Assembly (NCBI RefSeq): GCF_947507565.1
Contig: NC_089175.1
Coordinates: 5,445,733-5,509,732, forward strand
Direction of reading: 5' to 3'
DNA: 64,000 bases
From: Oscarella lobularis
Taxonomy: Eukaryota; Porifera; Homoscleromorpha; Homosclerophorida; Oscarellidae
Part shown: in pieces, positions 54,923 through 64,000 of the stretch
Layout of the letters: each line of letters begins with the position of its first letter
How positions within the stretch are numbered: the stretch's first letter is position 1
Position numbers and translations under genes: made by a program
The notes under the pieces: model-generated
Database searches by the model: none
Seen by the model: the letters and a program-made list of their open reading frames with translations, nothing else
Told to the model about the DNA's origin: nothing

Positions 54923-57219
54923 CTACGACGCGCTGAACGTCGTCGGCGGCCCGTTGATTCGTCGACTGACTTCGGCGCAGTACTTCTCCGGTATTCCGGC
55001 CTCTCGCAGCTCCTGAAGCTTTCTCATCTTGATCTGATTCAATTTCTCGCGTCGCTCGCGCGCCTCCTGATCAAGTCGAATTCCCTCGTCGAAGAACGAC
55101 TTGCGTTCCTGTATCGTCTCCTGCTCCTTTTGACGAATCTGTCCGCGCACTTCGTCGGCGTGCTGACGACGATTTTCATGTCGACGTCGCTTCAATTCGC
55201 GATCGCGTTCCACCGCCTCTTCCTGGGCGATGAGAACGCGATCGAATTCAGAGCGATCACGTTGAGCCTTCACATAGGAGGATAGTATAGATTATGTTAT
55301 TTTTCATCATGTGTGTCTCTCTATTACCTGAACGGCGAGGAAGTGCTCCTTGTGTTTGACCTGTTGCTGTCTAGCCATTCTCAAATGTCGCTCAGTCTCA
55401 GATCTATAAAGGAAAAGGTAATCTATTAATCTTATTATTATTAGACAAGTCGTCCTTGATTTATATGCTATGCATTTAGAGTAAAGTTTCAGGGAGAGAA
55501 CACCATTTGATCAGATCTACACAGTAAGTAACCCCTTTTCTAACTATTATCTGAAGACATCTATCTCTTTTTTTCATATGCTCTGCATTGAGAATACCAT
55601 CTGATCCACACAGTAAGTACTGTATCCCTCTTCTAACTACTAATAACAGTCTAATAAATCGTTTAGATGAAGACATGATGCCTCAGGATTTATTCCTCTC
55701 ATATGGTAAGACCAACTCCACTACACGTACTAGGATTTTCCCCCTTACTTCTTCGTTGCCTCTTCTCTCTCTTTCTTTCTCCACTCTCTCTCGTACGCCT
55801 CCTGGTGTCTGCGCGCTCGCAACGCGTCCTTCTCCGCCTGCTTGTCCTGCTCGCGCTCCTGCATCGCTCTCAGTCGCGCAATCTCCTTCTCCTTCTCTAT
55901 CTTCTGCAACTCCAACTCCTTCAAGTAGGCCGCCTCGCGTTCCGCTTTCGCCTTCGTGTACTCCATCACTTTGGCGTCCTCCAACTTCTCCCGTTCCTTA
56001 TTCCGCTCCTTGATCTTCTGAATCTCCTCGTTCGCTTTCGCGACGTCGACCATGAGCTTCAGTTGGACTTCGCGTTTGCGCTGCAAGCTCTCCATGTCCT
56101 CGCGTTGGAGTTTGTCGAGATATTGCAGCATGGCCTGTTGTTCCTGATCGCGACGCTCTTCGTCGAGAATTCGCTGCTGTTGGCGTTCGACGATCTGTTT
56201 CTGGAGAACGTGGGCGCCGCGCTGGCGTTCGGTTTGCTTTTGTTTCACTGGAAATGAAAAAAATTGATAAATCAATTATAATTTTTTTAATTTTATTGAC
56301 CTGATTTTTCGTATTCTTCTAGACCTCGTTGTCTTTCTATTTCCATCATCATGTCAAGGCGTTGCTAGGTTTGAGAAAATTCAATTATAAATATTTTTAA
56401 TTTTCTTATGGGTGACGTACTTCTTCTTCTTGGATTTCTTTAGAGATGAGTTTCTTCTCTTCCAGCTGGGCGTCGCGTATGGTGTGACATTTCGCGTTCA
56501 AGATCAACTAAGAGAAGATGTTTCAAGAGATGATGGATGATAGTGAGAGACATACCTCATTCAGTTTCTTGATTTCGTCCTCTTGCTCTTCCATCTGCGT
56601 ACGAGCTTTCGAGAGAAGATACTGGGACTGTTCCTGAGCTTCCTGTAAGATTGCATTGATGATGAATCAAGACTTCTCTATATAGCGGTTTTCTTTTACT
56701 TGTTCTAGATCAGATGTCTTTGCATTTCTCGTTCTATACTGTTCCATATGCTCCATGTCATTCTTTCTAGTATTGCAAGCATCCTAATGAAGGTTAGAAT
56801 CATACTAAATTAGTACATTAGGTTCTCGGTTGCAAACCTGCTGTTCTTCTTTGTAAGATTTAGCTGCTTCTTTGAGTGTTTGGCGTTCTTGCTTAGTCAA
56901 AACTCGAGAAGCAGCCTATATAGAATAGAGTCTATTATTGAAACCCCCTGCCTTAGCTAAGCTCCCAATCTAGTCTACCTTGATTCGACTAAATTCTCCT
57001 GAGCCAAGTATAACTGTTCTCCCAGTTGGATCAACATGAGAAGGGACTCTATATAATTAATTAAAGATGTACATAATTAAACCATTAGTTGTGGTTTCCT
57101 TACTTGATTGTACGAATTAGATCTTTGGTAATGACCTGAACCACTTCCGGGTCGTCGCTCGATTTTTGGGCACGCCTTCCAAACAGTTTCTTATCTGAAT
57201 ATTCAAAAGTTTGAGCCAT
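54923..57219 (-). CDS. CFAP45: Cilia- and flagella-associated protein 45 (CFAP45)
   Basis: Coiled-coil protein of the ciliary axoneme, a microtubule inner protein of motile cilia in the family with the trichoplein/plectin-homology region. Minus strand; start ATG 57219-57217 (MAQTFEYSDKKLFGRRAQ), stop at 54923. About ten exons with short introns. Conserved words include GEFSRIKAASRVLTKQER, MMMEIERQRGLEEYE, EKEIARLRAMQ, KDALRARRHQEAYEREWR and, at the end, LREAGIPEKYCAEV, all as I know them from animal CFAP45. The protein is almost entirely charged helix; length about 500, matching the family. It converges on copy G with 113 bases between the stops. It is single-copy and unrelated to the CARD cluster. 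Confidence 0.9.
55484..55640. repeat. Imperfect direct repeat in a CFAP45 intron
   Basis: Two copies about 100 bases apart share ccat.tgatc..cacagtaagta and ttctaactacta segments. It enlarges one intron to about 330 bases, while the others are near 50-60. Confidence 0.6.
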
Positions 57220-57842
57220 TGTTTTCCTCGTCAAGTCGTCGAGATGTTACCTGAACGCGGCGGAGAGCTCGGGCCCGTTCGATTTCCCGTCATTTGACCG
57301 AATCGCGCCGGTTTTCCGAAAAGGGATTCATCCTGGGGAAGAAACGAGGTCGTCGTTCGTCCGAAAAGTTAGCTTTGCAACGTTTCGTACCACTTCTGAC
57401 GTTTTCCCGACCTTTACGTAGCGTTTCGACTGTCGCGACGCCGCTGAGGCGCCCGATCCTGCTGAATTCACCGATCCTGTGATGCTTTGGGGCTAAATAT
57501 TGATGCGTATGCTTTAAAGGTAGGTTTCGAAGTGCGATTTTTACCATAGCGTTGCGTATAGACGTCGACTAGAGTGGGAATCACGTCGCACGCAAAACAA
57601 AGAGGGCGGTTGCTTAGGAAACTCACATACGGGGGAGATGGGGTTCCCGTAATCTAGCGAAAGGCGCAAACACGCTTTTTTGTAAGCCCAAACACTGTCA
57701 ATCTCGGTTTAGAGAAGCAAAAGTAACTCCTTTAGACAGTTTGGGAAGACGTGCAAGCTCGCGTTTCGCTGCACCCAACCGATATACCGCACGCAAGCCC
57801 AGACTCCCGTATCGCCTAAACTTTGCCACGGTTTCTCCGTCA
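57220..57842. other. Divergent region between CFAP45 and ZDHHC-a
   Basis: Presumably holds both promoters. 57674-57745 (aaacactgtcaatctcggtttagagaagc) recurs at 61690-61740 upstream of ZDHHC-c. No gene seen; a frame open across 57741-57843 lacks an ATG. Confidence 0.5.
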
Positions 57843-59147
57843 ATGCGATTTGTTTTTCGCAACGATCCGTGCGGCATCGCGTGCGTTGTCTTTACCTACT
57901 TTCTCCTATGCTACGCGGACTTCGTCGTCGTGCAGTATTTGGCCCCCTCGTTTACAAACAGGTGCTATCTCAACCTTTTTCGACGCGAAACCGACTCGAA
58001 TGTCTCTTTCTAGTCACTGGAAATCAATTCATCTCGTCCTATTCAACCTAGTTCTTATTCTGAGCCTGACGTCACACATTCGCGCATCGATATCCGACCC
58101 AGGTCATCAGATTCACCTCATTTTAAATCGTTGAGAAGAAAGCGTCTACTTTTTCCCAGGGGAGGTTCCCATATCGGGTACGAAACTCGACTTTTCTGAC
58201 CTCTTAGTTGGAAGCGGACACGTAAGTGAAACTAAAAGGTTATAATATATTGCCTATGATAATAATTCTTCTCAGGACTCGTCTGAGAAGGGAAAGGAGG
58301 ATCGTGACGACGGTTGGACTCTCTGTAATAAGTGCGAATCGTACAGACCACCTCGGGCTCATCATTGCAGGTACTAATAATTAGTCTGATTTTTTACTAT
58401 CTAATTAATTTTTTCAGGATCTGTAGGCGTTGTATTCGAAGAATGGATCACCACTGTCCATGGCAAGAGATTAATTATTGTACATTTAATTTAAAATGGT
58501 CAATGATGTGTCTAGGATTAATAACTGTGTGGGAGAATTGAATCAGAAATTTTTCATACTCTTTCTCATATACACAGGTGCAGCATTTTAGAGCGTACAC
58601 GTTTCTCTTTGCTACACTTATGGCTTTTAGGTCTTGCCTGTGTCTATGCCCTTATCTTGACTATAGTGGCTATGGTTAAAGGATTTGGTAGTAATAGAGT
58701 CCAGCCCGCAGCTATGTAAGGGTATATCAAATTCCTAAATGTAGCCCTTATGATATTTATGATTTTTATAGCATATGCAGTGTTTTCCTTATTATGGAAT
58801 CGATAATTTTTCTTCTCTTCGTTTCCTTTATTGGCTGCGATCAGGTATTTATTTTCTGACATTGTACGCATTTGTAAAATTGTCTGATAGTTTCAAGGCA
58901 TTTTTGAAGATATGACGCAGGTGGAATGGATTCAAAAGAAGTCTCCAATGCGTCATAGGAAATCTCGGATGGCTTTGCTAGGAGAAGTCTTTGGACGGGG
59001 TCACTGCAGATGTAAATCCGTAGTCTTGAAATATTGTATTTCAGGTTTAGATAAATTTATTCTTTTCGAGGTCGTTACCTATGTTGGATTCTGCCAACGA
59101 GTCCCAATTTATCCAGACTCTCATCTAATCGATTTTCTCAAGCGTAG
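57843..59147 (+). CDS. ZDHHC3/7-like palmitoyltransferase, copy a
   Basis: DHHC protein S-acyltransferase that attaches palmitate to cysteines, probably at the Golgi as ZDHHC3 and ZDHHC7 do. Exons 57843-57961, 58014-58102, 58160-58221, 58276-58370, 58418-58462, 58516-58577, 58631-58715, 58772-58844, 58891-59011 and 59071-59147; 275 codons plus stop. Signatures: FRNDPCGIACVVFTYFLL (TM1; compare IRDGCGIACAIVTWFL of ZDHHC3), ISDPG, [24 protein letters not shown] with the catalytic DHHC, then WINNCVGELNQKFF, further helices and a short tail. The intron inside the CPW codon starts with GC, as in the other copies. N-terminus is shorter than in vertebrates. Confidence 0.92.
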
Positions 59148-59284
59148 TCGCGTAATTCAGTTAGGATTGTCCGTTGTTTATCCAATAAACTTGGCGCTGC
59201 CGTGATTGGTGGATCGCAGTCCTCCTCACCAAGACCAGCCGATATCAAAGCAAGACAAATAGTATGATCATTTCTGTTGCCGTT
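59148..59284. other. Spacer after ZDHHC-a
   Basis: Short 3' flank (aataaacttggcgctgccg...) repeated after copies b and c. The word aataaa near 59184 may be the polyadenylation signal; tctaataaac occurs at the same place after copy c. Confidence 0.5.
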
Positions 59285-60440
59285 CTAAGTCTGACGTCGC
59301 ACATTCGCGCATCGATATCCGACCCAGGTCATCTCTGATCAGATTCAGATCATTCTAAACCGTTAAGAAGAACCCGTTTGCTTTTCTCAGGGGAGGTTCT
59401 CGTATCGGGTACGAAACTCGACTTTTCTGATCTCTGCGTTGGAAATGGTCATGTGAGTAATAAAACTGAAAATGTTATTTTTTATTGTCTATGATTACGT
59501 CTACTCAGGACTCTTCTGAGAAGAGAAAGGAGGATCGTGACGACGGTTGGACTCTCTGTAATAAGTGCAAATCGTACAGACCACCTCGTGCTCATCATTG
59601 CAGGTAATAATAAAAATGATAATAATAATAATAATAATAACGTTAGTCTCATTTTGTCTATACTTTTTCAGAATCTGCAGGCGTTGCATTCGAAAAATGG
59701 ATCACCACTGTCCATGGCAAGAAATAGATGAATACAGGTAAAAATGGTCAATGATCAGGTTTAGGATTAATAACTGTGTTGGGAATTGAATCAGAAATTC
59801 TTTATACTCTTTCTCATATACACGGGTACAGCATTTTGAAGCTTACACGTTTCTTAGTATACTTTGGTTTTAGGTCTTGCCTTCTGTCTATGCTCTTATC
59901 TTGACTATTGTGGCAATGGTTAAAAGATTTGGTAGCAATAGAGTCAAACCCGCAGCTGTGTAAAGATACATAAACTAGCTCTAATCAAATTTATGATATT
60001 TTAGTATATGCAGTATTTTTCTTATTATGGAATCAATAATGTTTCTTCTGTTCGTTTCCTGTATCGGTTGCGATCAGGTGTTTATTTTGTATCCGATTTC
60101 CTACGTACTACAAGTTTATGTCTGCTAGTTTGAAGGCATTTTTGAAGATATGACACAGGTGGAGTGGATTCAAAAGAAGTCTCCAATGCGTCACAGGAAA
60201 TCTCGCATGGCTTTGCTCGGAGAAGTCTTTGGACGTGGCCACTGCAAATGTAAATCAATAGTCTTGAAAATGTTTCTTGTTCAAACTAAAACTAGAATTT
60301 AATTGTCTATTGAAGGTCGTTACCTGTGTTGGATTCTGCCAACGAGCCCCAATTTATCCAGACTCTCACCTAATCGATATTCTCAAGCGTAGTCGCGTAA
60401 TTTGGTTAAGATCATCCAATAAATTTAGCAAAGGCCGCGA
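59285..60440 (+). pseudogene. ZDHHC copy b, missing 5' exons and frameshifted
   Basis: Begins inside the second exon (ctgacgtcgcacattcgcgc) and has no copy of exon 1. Exons 3 to 10 follow in order with introns. Just after the catalytic DHHC exon, one base is missing relative to copies a and c (gtgttgggaattg against gtgttggggaattg), giving an early stop. Later exons are recognisable to the end. The start codon and first helix are absent, so it is a pseudogene, truncated at its left edge by the duplication breakpoint. Confidence 0.85.
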
Positions 60441-60838
60441 TTGGTTGAGCGCAGACCTCGTCACCAAGACCAGCCGATATCGAAGCGAAACAAATAGTAT
60501 GGTCATCTTTTTTTTTCTGTTGCCTGTGAAGCGTTTGTCTTTCGGAATTACGGTAGGTAAACTAAAAGAGGGGCTTCTACCTGTGGGTCCAAAAGCTGAA
60601 AGAATCAGTGAGCACGCTATATTTCCTGCTCACGTTGACATTGCTGGATATACGCCAAATTTTAAATGCGTGTTTAGACGAACTTTGAGATACATACACG
60701 TATGCAGTACATTGCGCACGAGACTAAGAAAACAACCATTGAAAAAGACAGCACGCAGTTTTGCTGCAAAAGTGATTGCAGCCCCCACAGAAAGACATTC
60801 ACTGATTCTGAAGAAAGTCAAACGTTTTATTTCTGCTT
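60441..60838. other. Stretch between ZDHHC-b and the secreted-protein gene
   Basis: An open frame on the + strand and a 70-residue frame on the - strand overlap here, but neither has a partner copy, splice support or recognised domain. It is probably the 3' UTR of the minus-strand gene plus ZDHHC 3' flank. Confidence 0.35.
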
Positions 60839-61354
60839 TCACCTCCTTGTGTGTCTAATATGAATTGAAATTACTTCTTTAGAGCAACATAAGGCATCAT
60901 CATATTTACCGGGAGTGAGTGGACCAAATCCAGTGCAAATGAAACTCACCATTGTATCCGCAGGTTCTCCTCCATCAAAAGTTATGTAATTGACAAAGTT
61001 TATTCCGAGGCTCTTGATTGCAAAAGTGCGATCATTATACTTTTCTCCCATGGGTTGAAACGAGCAAGATGGCCATCCTATGGGTCTTATCGATTCAATC
61101 ATATAGTTTCCAATACTTTGGCGCGTCGTAGAAATCGCGAAGTTGGAGAAATTTGCAGCCAATGAACCGTCTGGGCCCATCCAACCGGCGAAAGACTGAT
61201 AACCTATTTCAAAGTCAAATAGAATGTACCACAATCATGCACAAAGAACAAGTTGTATGCAACCTTCGTTTCTCTCGAGATCGTGTGGCATAACAGCCAC
61301 AGCCAGTACAAAATACAAAGAAAGGCAAAGCGAAAAAGTAGCTGCAACTTTCAT
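60839..61354 (-). CDS. Small secreted protein, family not recognised
   Basis: Two exons on the minus strand, 61354-61264 and 61203-60839, with a 60-base intron and matching phases; 151 codons plus stop. The first exon encodes a clean signal peptide (MKVAATFSLCLSLYFVLAVAV) ending before PHDLERNE. The mature part is about 125 residues and rich in Gly, Ser and aromatics (SFAGWMGPDGS, RPIGWPSCSFQPMG, NYITFDGGEPADTM), with four or five cysteines, and ends in a basic tail. No transmembrane helix after the signal. A GTAAAT inside the last exon could be an alternative donor that would change the C-terminus. It is inserted between two ZDHHC copies and is single-copy here. A lectin-like or matrix role is possible but unsupported. 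Confidence 0.7.
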
Positions 61355-61460
61355 TCTTGTTGATTGAAGGTTTGGTTATAAGCCAGTTGGAGGAGAAGAG
61401 CGTTATAGTTCGCCTACTTATATACTTCCATGAGGAAGCTAAAGAGGCTAATTCGATAAA

Positions 61461-61624
61461 GTACGTCACCAAAATAGCGACGATTAGCTTCCAATTTATG
61501 TGGGAACGGAAGAAACAAATAAAAAGTACGTCACCAAAATAGCGACGATTAGCTTCCAATTTATTGAGATCGGAAGAAATAAAAACTACGTCACCAAAAT
61601 AGCGACGATTAGCTTCCAATTTAT
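61461..61624. repeat. Three 60-65 base direct repeats upstream of the secreted-protein gene
   Basis: The segment tacgtcaccaaaatagcga followed by cgattagcttccaattta occurs at 61461, 61526 and 61586. It begins about 105 bases before the start codon of the minus-strand secreted-protein gene, so it lies where its promoter or enhancer should be. The tacgtcac core resembles a CRE/ATF half site; that is inference. Confidence 0.85.
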
Positions 61625-61737
61625 GCGTCATCGTAAACACGTGTGATATGCTTTGATTTTACAGCAGCAGACTAGCACAAACATGCTTTTTCAGCTCAAA
61701 CACTGTCAATCTTGGTTTAGAGAAGCTAAAGTAACTC

Positions 61738-62205
61738 TTGGTAGCAAACGCAGGAGCCCGTATAACGACGAGGGAGGCTCTCTCAAACCAAACGTGATCT
61801 TAGGGCCGGAAGTTTTCGTATGTCTGTATGTATGTCTGTCTGTACGGGCCCTGTACGGGCAGGGCGGACAATCCCATGCGCATGCTCCTAGTGAGCCAAT
61901 CATTACTCAAACACGCGTTCTTCAAAATGTTTACCCGAACACCGAACACCGATGGGAGGGGCACTCAATTGTAATCGGGCTGATCGGGCAATCTTCTATT
62001 TTATCCCTGCCTACGCAGAAAAAAACTTCAAAACCACTATCAGGGAAAGCCTATGTATGTACATAGAGTATATGTGTCGGACTGAGCTGGAGGTCTAAGA
62101 TACATGTACAACAGCGTGAAATACCCCGAAATTTTATGACGTCACATTATCTAAGGCGTTCGCGTACTGTAAGCGGTGGGAGGCTATTCATGATAGCCAA
62201 CACCA
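61738..62205. other. Insertion of about 470 bases in the ZDHHC-c upstream block
   Basis: The upstream sequences of copies a and c match up to agtaactc (57728 and 61737) and again at agtttagac (57733 and 62210). Copy c has about 470 extra bases between. It includes a tatgtctg repeat near 61823 and CG-rich gggccctgtacgggcaggg. No terminal repeats or coding frame were convincing. It may be a mobile element or simply retained sequence deleted in copy a. Confidence 0.45.
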
Positions 62206-62318
62206 GGCCAGTTTAGACGGTTTAGAAAGGCATGAAAGCCCGCGTTGACCATCATTATACGGGGATCGGCATCGCCGGACGCCCGTATCGCGTTAGCTTT
62301 GCCACGGTTTCTCCGGCA

Positions 62319-63634
62319 ATGAGATTTGTTTTTCGCAACGATCCGGGCGGCATCGCGTGCGTCGTCTTTACCTACGTTCTCCTAGGCTACGCGGACTTTG
62401 TCGTCGTGCAGTATTTGGCTCCATCGTTTACGAACAGGTGCGATCTCAACTTTTTTCGTCGCGAAAAGGACTCGAATGTCTCTTTCTAGTCACTGGAAAT
62501 CAATTCATCTCGTCCTATTCAACCTAGTTCTTGTTCTAAGTCTGACGTCACACATTCGCGCATCGATATCTGACCCAGGTCATCAAATTCAGATCATTCT
62601 AAACCGTTAAGAAGAACCCGTTTGCTTTTTTCAGGGGAGGTTCTCGTATCGGGTACGAAACTCGACTTTTCTGATCTCTTCGTTGGAAATGGACATGTGA
62701 GTAATAAAACTGAAAATGTTATTTTGTATTGCCTATGGTTACGTCTACTCAGGACTCTTCTGAGAAGAGAAAAGAGGATCGTGACGACGGTTGGACTCTC
62801 TGTAATAAGTGCGAATCGTACAGACCACCTCGTGCTCATCATTGCAGGTAATAATAAAAGTGATAATAATAATAATAATAATATTAACGTTAGTCTCATT
62901 TTTTCTATACTTTTTCAGAATCTGCAGGCGTTGCATTCGAAAAATGGATCACCACTGTCCATGGCAAGAAATATATGAATACAGGTAAAAATGGTCATTG
63001 ATCATGTTTAGGATTAATAACTGTGTTGGGGAATTGAATCAGAAATTCTTTATACTCTTTCTCATATACACAGGTACAGCATTTGGAGCTTACACGTTTC
63101 CTAGTATACTTTGGTTTTAGGCCTTGCCTGTGTCTATGCTCTTATCTTGACTATTGTGGCCATGGTTAAAGGATTTGGTAGTAATAGAGTCCAACCCGCA
63201 GCTATGTAAGGCCGTATGTATATCAAATTCATAAAGTAGCTCTAATCAAATTTATGATCTTTAGCATGTGCAGTGTTTTTCTTATTATGGAATCAATAAT
63301 GTTTCTTCTGTTTGTTTCCTTTATCGGATGCGATCAGGTATTTATTTTCTATCAGATTTCCTACATACTATAAGTTTTGTCTTCTAGTTTGAAGGCATTT
63401 TTGAAGATATGACGCAGGTGGAATGGGTTCAAAAGAAGTCTTCAATGCGTCATAGGAAATCTTGGATGGCTTTGCTAGGAGAAGTCTTTGGACGTGGCCA
63501 CTGCAGATGTAAATCAATGTAGTCTTGAAATATTTCAGGTGGTAAAATCTATTGAAGGTCGTTACCTATGTTGGTTTCTGCCAACGAGTCCCAATTTATC
63601 CAGACTCTCATCTAATCGATATTCTCAAGCGTAG
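62319..63634 (+). CDS. ZDHHC3/7-like palmitoyltransferase, copy c
   Basis: Exon structure and lengths match copy a: start ATG 62319 (MRFVFRNDPGG), catalytic exon ending at 62963 (RMDHHCPW), a GC-donor intron from 62964, and stop TAG 63632-63634. An in-frame upstream ATG at 62232 would add 29 residues; the homologous position in copy a has none, so 62319 is preferred. The WINNCVGELNQ segment lost in copy b by frameshift is intact here. Substitutions against copy a include a Gly for Cys in TM1 and a Trp for Arg near the C-terminus (HRKSWMALLG). Predicted Golgi or endomembrane S-acyltransferase. Confidence 0.9.
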
Positions 63635-63848
63635 TCTCGTTAAGGGAAGCGCGTAATTCAGTTAGGACTTTCCTTTGTTTTTCTAATAAACTTAGCAAAT
63701 GCCGCGCGATTGGTGGATCGAAACGAGGCAAATAGTACAGACGTCTCGTTAGAAGTCATCCGAAGTCGCTGGATCTTCCGGTAGGCCGCTCAATCAGCGC
63801 CGTCTGTCTTTGAGTGATTCGTTTTTTTCTCTGTATATATTTATAGAT
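63635..63848. other. Spacer before the last gene
   Basis: ZDHHC 3' flank (ttctaataaacttagc) and promoter of the next gene, with tgtatatatttatag shortly before the ATG as a possible TATA-like stretch. Confidence 0.4.
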
Positions 63849-64000
63849 ATGGGAGTCAAAAAATCAGTGTGCATAGATACACATCCGCTATATTCCTATA
63901 CACCGAATGTGAGCGTTAGTAAGACAAGAAACAAGCCGCCAAAAAGGTCGATCAGAGTTGCCGTTGCTGAATTCGTCGGCGTCGGTGCAGAGATCCTGGT
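63849..64000 (+). CDS. 5' end of a gene cut by the window edge, possibly aquaporin-like
   Basis: ATG 63849 opens a frame of 50 codons to the window edge: a hydrophilic N-terminus (MGVKKSVCIDTHP, KPPKRSIR) then RVAVAEFVGVGAEILV. The AEF-G start of a hydrophobic segment resembles the first helix of MIP/aquaporin channels, which begin with AEFxGT. Only about 15 residues of it are visible, so the family call is a guess. Confidence 0.45.
   Translation, partial: MGVKKSVCIDTHPLYSYTPNVSVSKTRNKPPKRSIRVAVAEFVGVGAEIL

Noticed and set aside
54923-55285. Continuation of the copy G frame into 55285 (325-residue frame)
   Set aside because: The frame crosses into the CFAP45 last exon on the other strand; a GTAAGC donor at 54639 and an acceptor at 54780 give a more plausible end.
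55588-56257. Plus-strand frames of 141 and 184 residues, leucine- and serine-rich
   Set aside because: Antisense to the CFAP45 coiled coil; Glu/Lys/Gln codons read backwards give Leu/Phe/Ser.
60277-60858. A 193-residue + strand frame after ZDHHC-b
   Set aside because: Starts in an intron, reads the last ZDHHC exon in the wrong frame and continues into unsupported sequence.
1-64000. Bacterial features: operons, CRISPR arrays, ribosome binding sites, tRNA or rRNA genes
   Set aside because: Introns throughout and metazoan domains; no direct-repeat/spacer arrays and no rRNA or tRNA folds were noticed, although tRNA detection by eye is unreliable.

Overview
The window is eukaryotic and animal-like. 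Most introns are short (about 45-70 bases) with GT-AG borders plus a few GC-AG borders, and genes are dense on both strands. The domain combinations are metazoan: complete LDL-receptor architecture, Death and CARD domains joined to Roc-COR GTPases or ZU5, a Golgi-type DHHC palmitoyltransferase, and the ciliary protein CFAP45. An early-branching, intron-compact animal such as a sponge fits best, but this is inference; nothing here fixes the species. Gene models below were built by hand from splice signals, reading-frame continuity and comparison between paralogous copies inside the window. For most models the exon lengths sum to a multiple of three.

Bases 1-25110 hold four tandem LDLR-type receptors on the + strand: LDLR1 1145-4583, LDLR2 5507-9441, LDLR3 11584-16187 and LDLR4 21053-25110. 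LDLR4 has the textbook layout: signal peptide, seven LDLa modules, two EGF modules, YWTD propeller, EGF, transmembrane helix and an FDNPVY endocytosis motif. The other three have lost LDLa modules, gained an EGF plus a Thr/Ser stalk, or lost the NPxY motif. LDLR3 has two tandem first exons, a fused LDLa module, a 340-base MITE in an intron and an expanded 21-base coding minisatellite. Between the receptors lie an unrecognised minus-strand gene (10115-10986), decayed copies of it, first-exon fragments of the downstream WD40 gene, and a minus-strand multi-pass membrane protein (17093-19046).

A WD40-repeat gene (25464-28912) opens the second half. Bases 29483-54809 form a CARD/Death cluster. Three near-complete CARD-Roc-COR-Death (ROCO) genes are at 29483, 36606 and 44635, and a fourth at 48444 carries one frameshift. 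A CARD-ZU5-Death gene is at 34152, and a CARD-plus-linker gene without GTPase is at 52709. Several pseudogene remnants lie between them, including 3' fragments of the WD40 gene. These proteins look like cytosolic danger-sensing or cell-death regulators: CARD and Death domains would recruit partners, and Roc-COR would act as the nucleotide switch.

The last part holds CFAP45 on the minus strand (54923-57219), three copies of a ZDHHC3/7-like palmitoyltransferase (57843 intact, 59285 broken, 62319 intact), a small secreted protein on the minus strand between them (60839-61354), and the first exon of a gene that runs off the window (63849). Tandem and segmental duplication followed by uneven decay is the dominant theme throughout.
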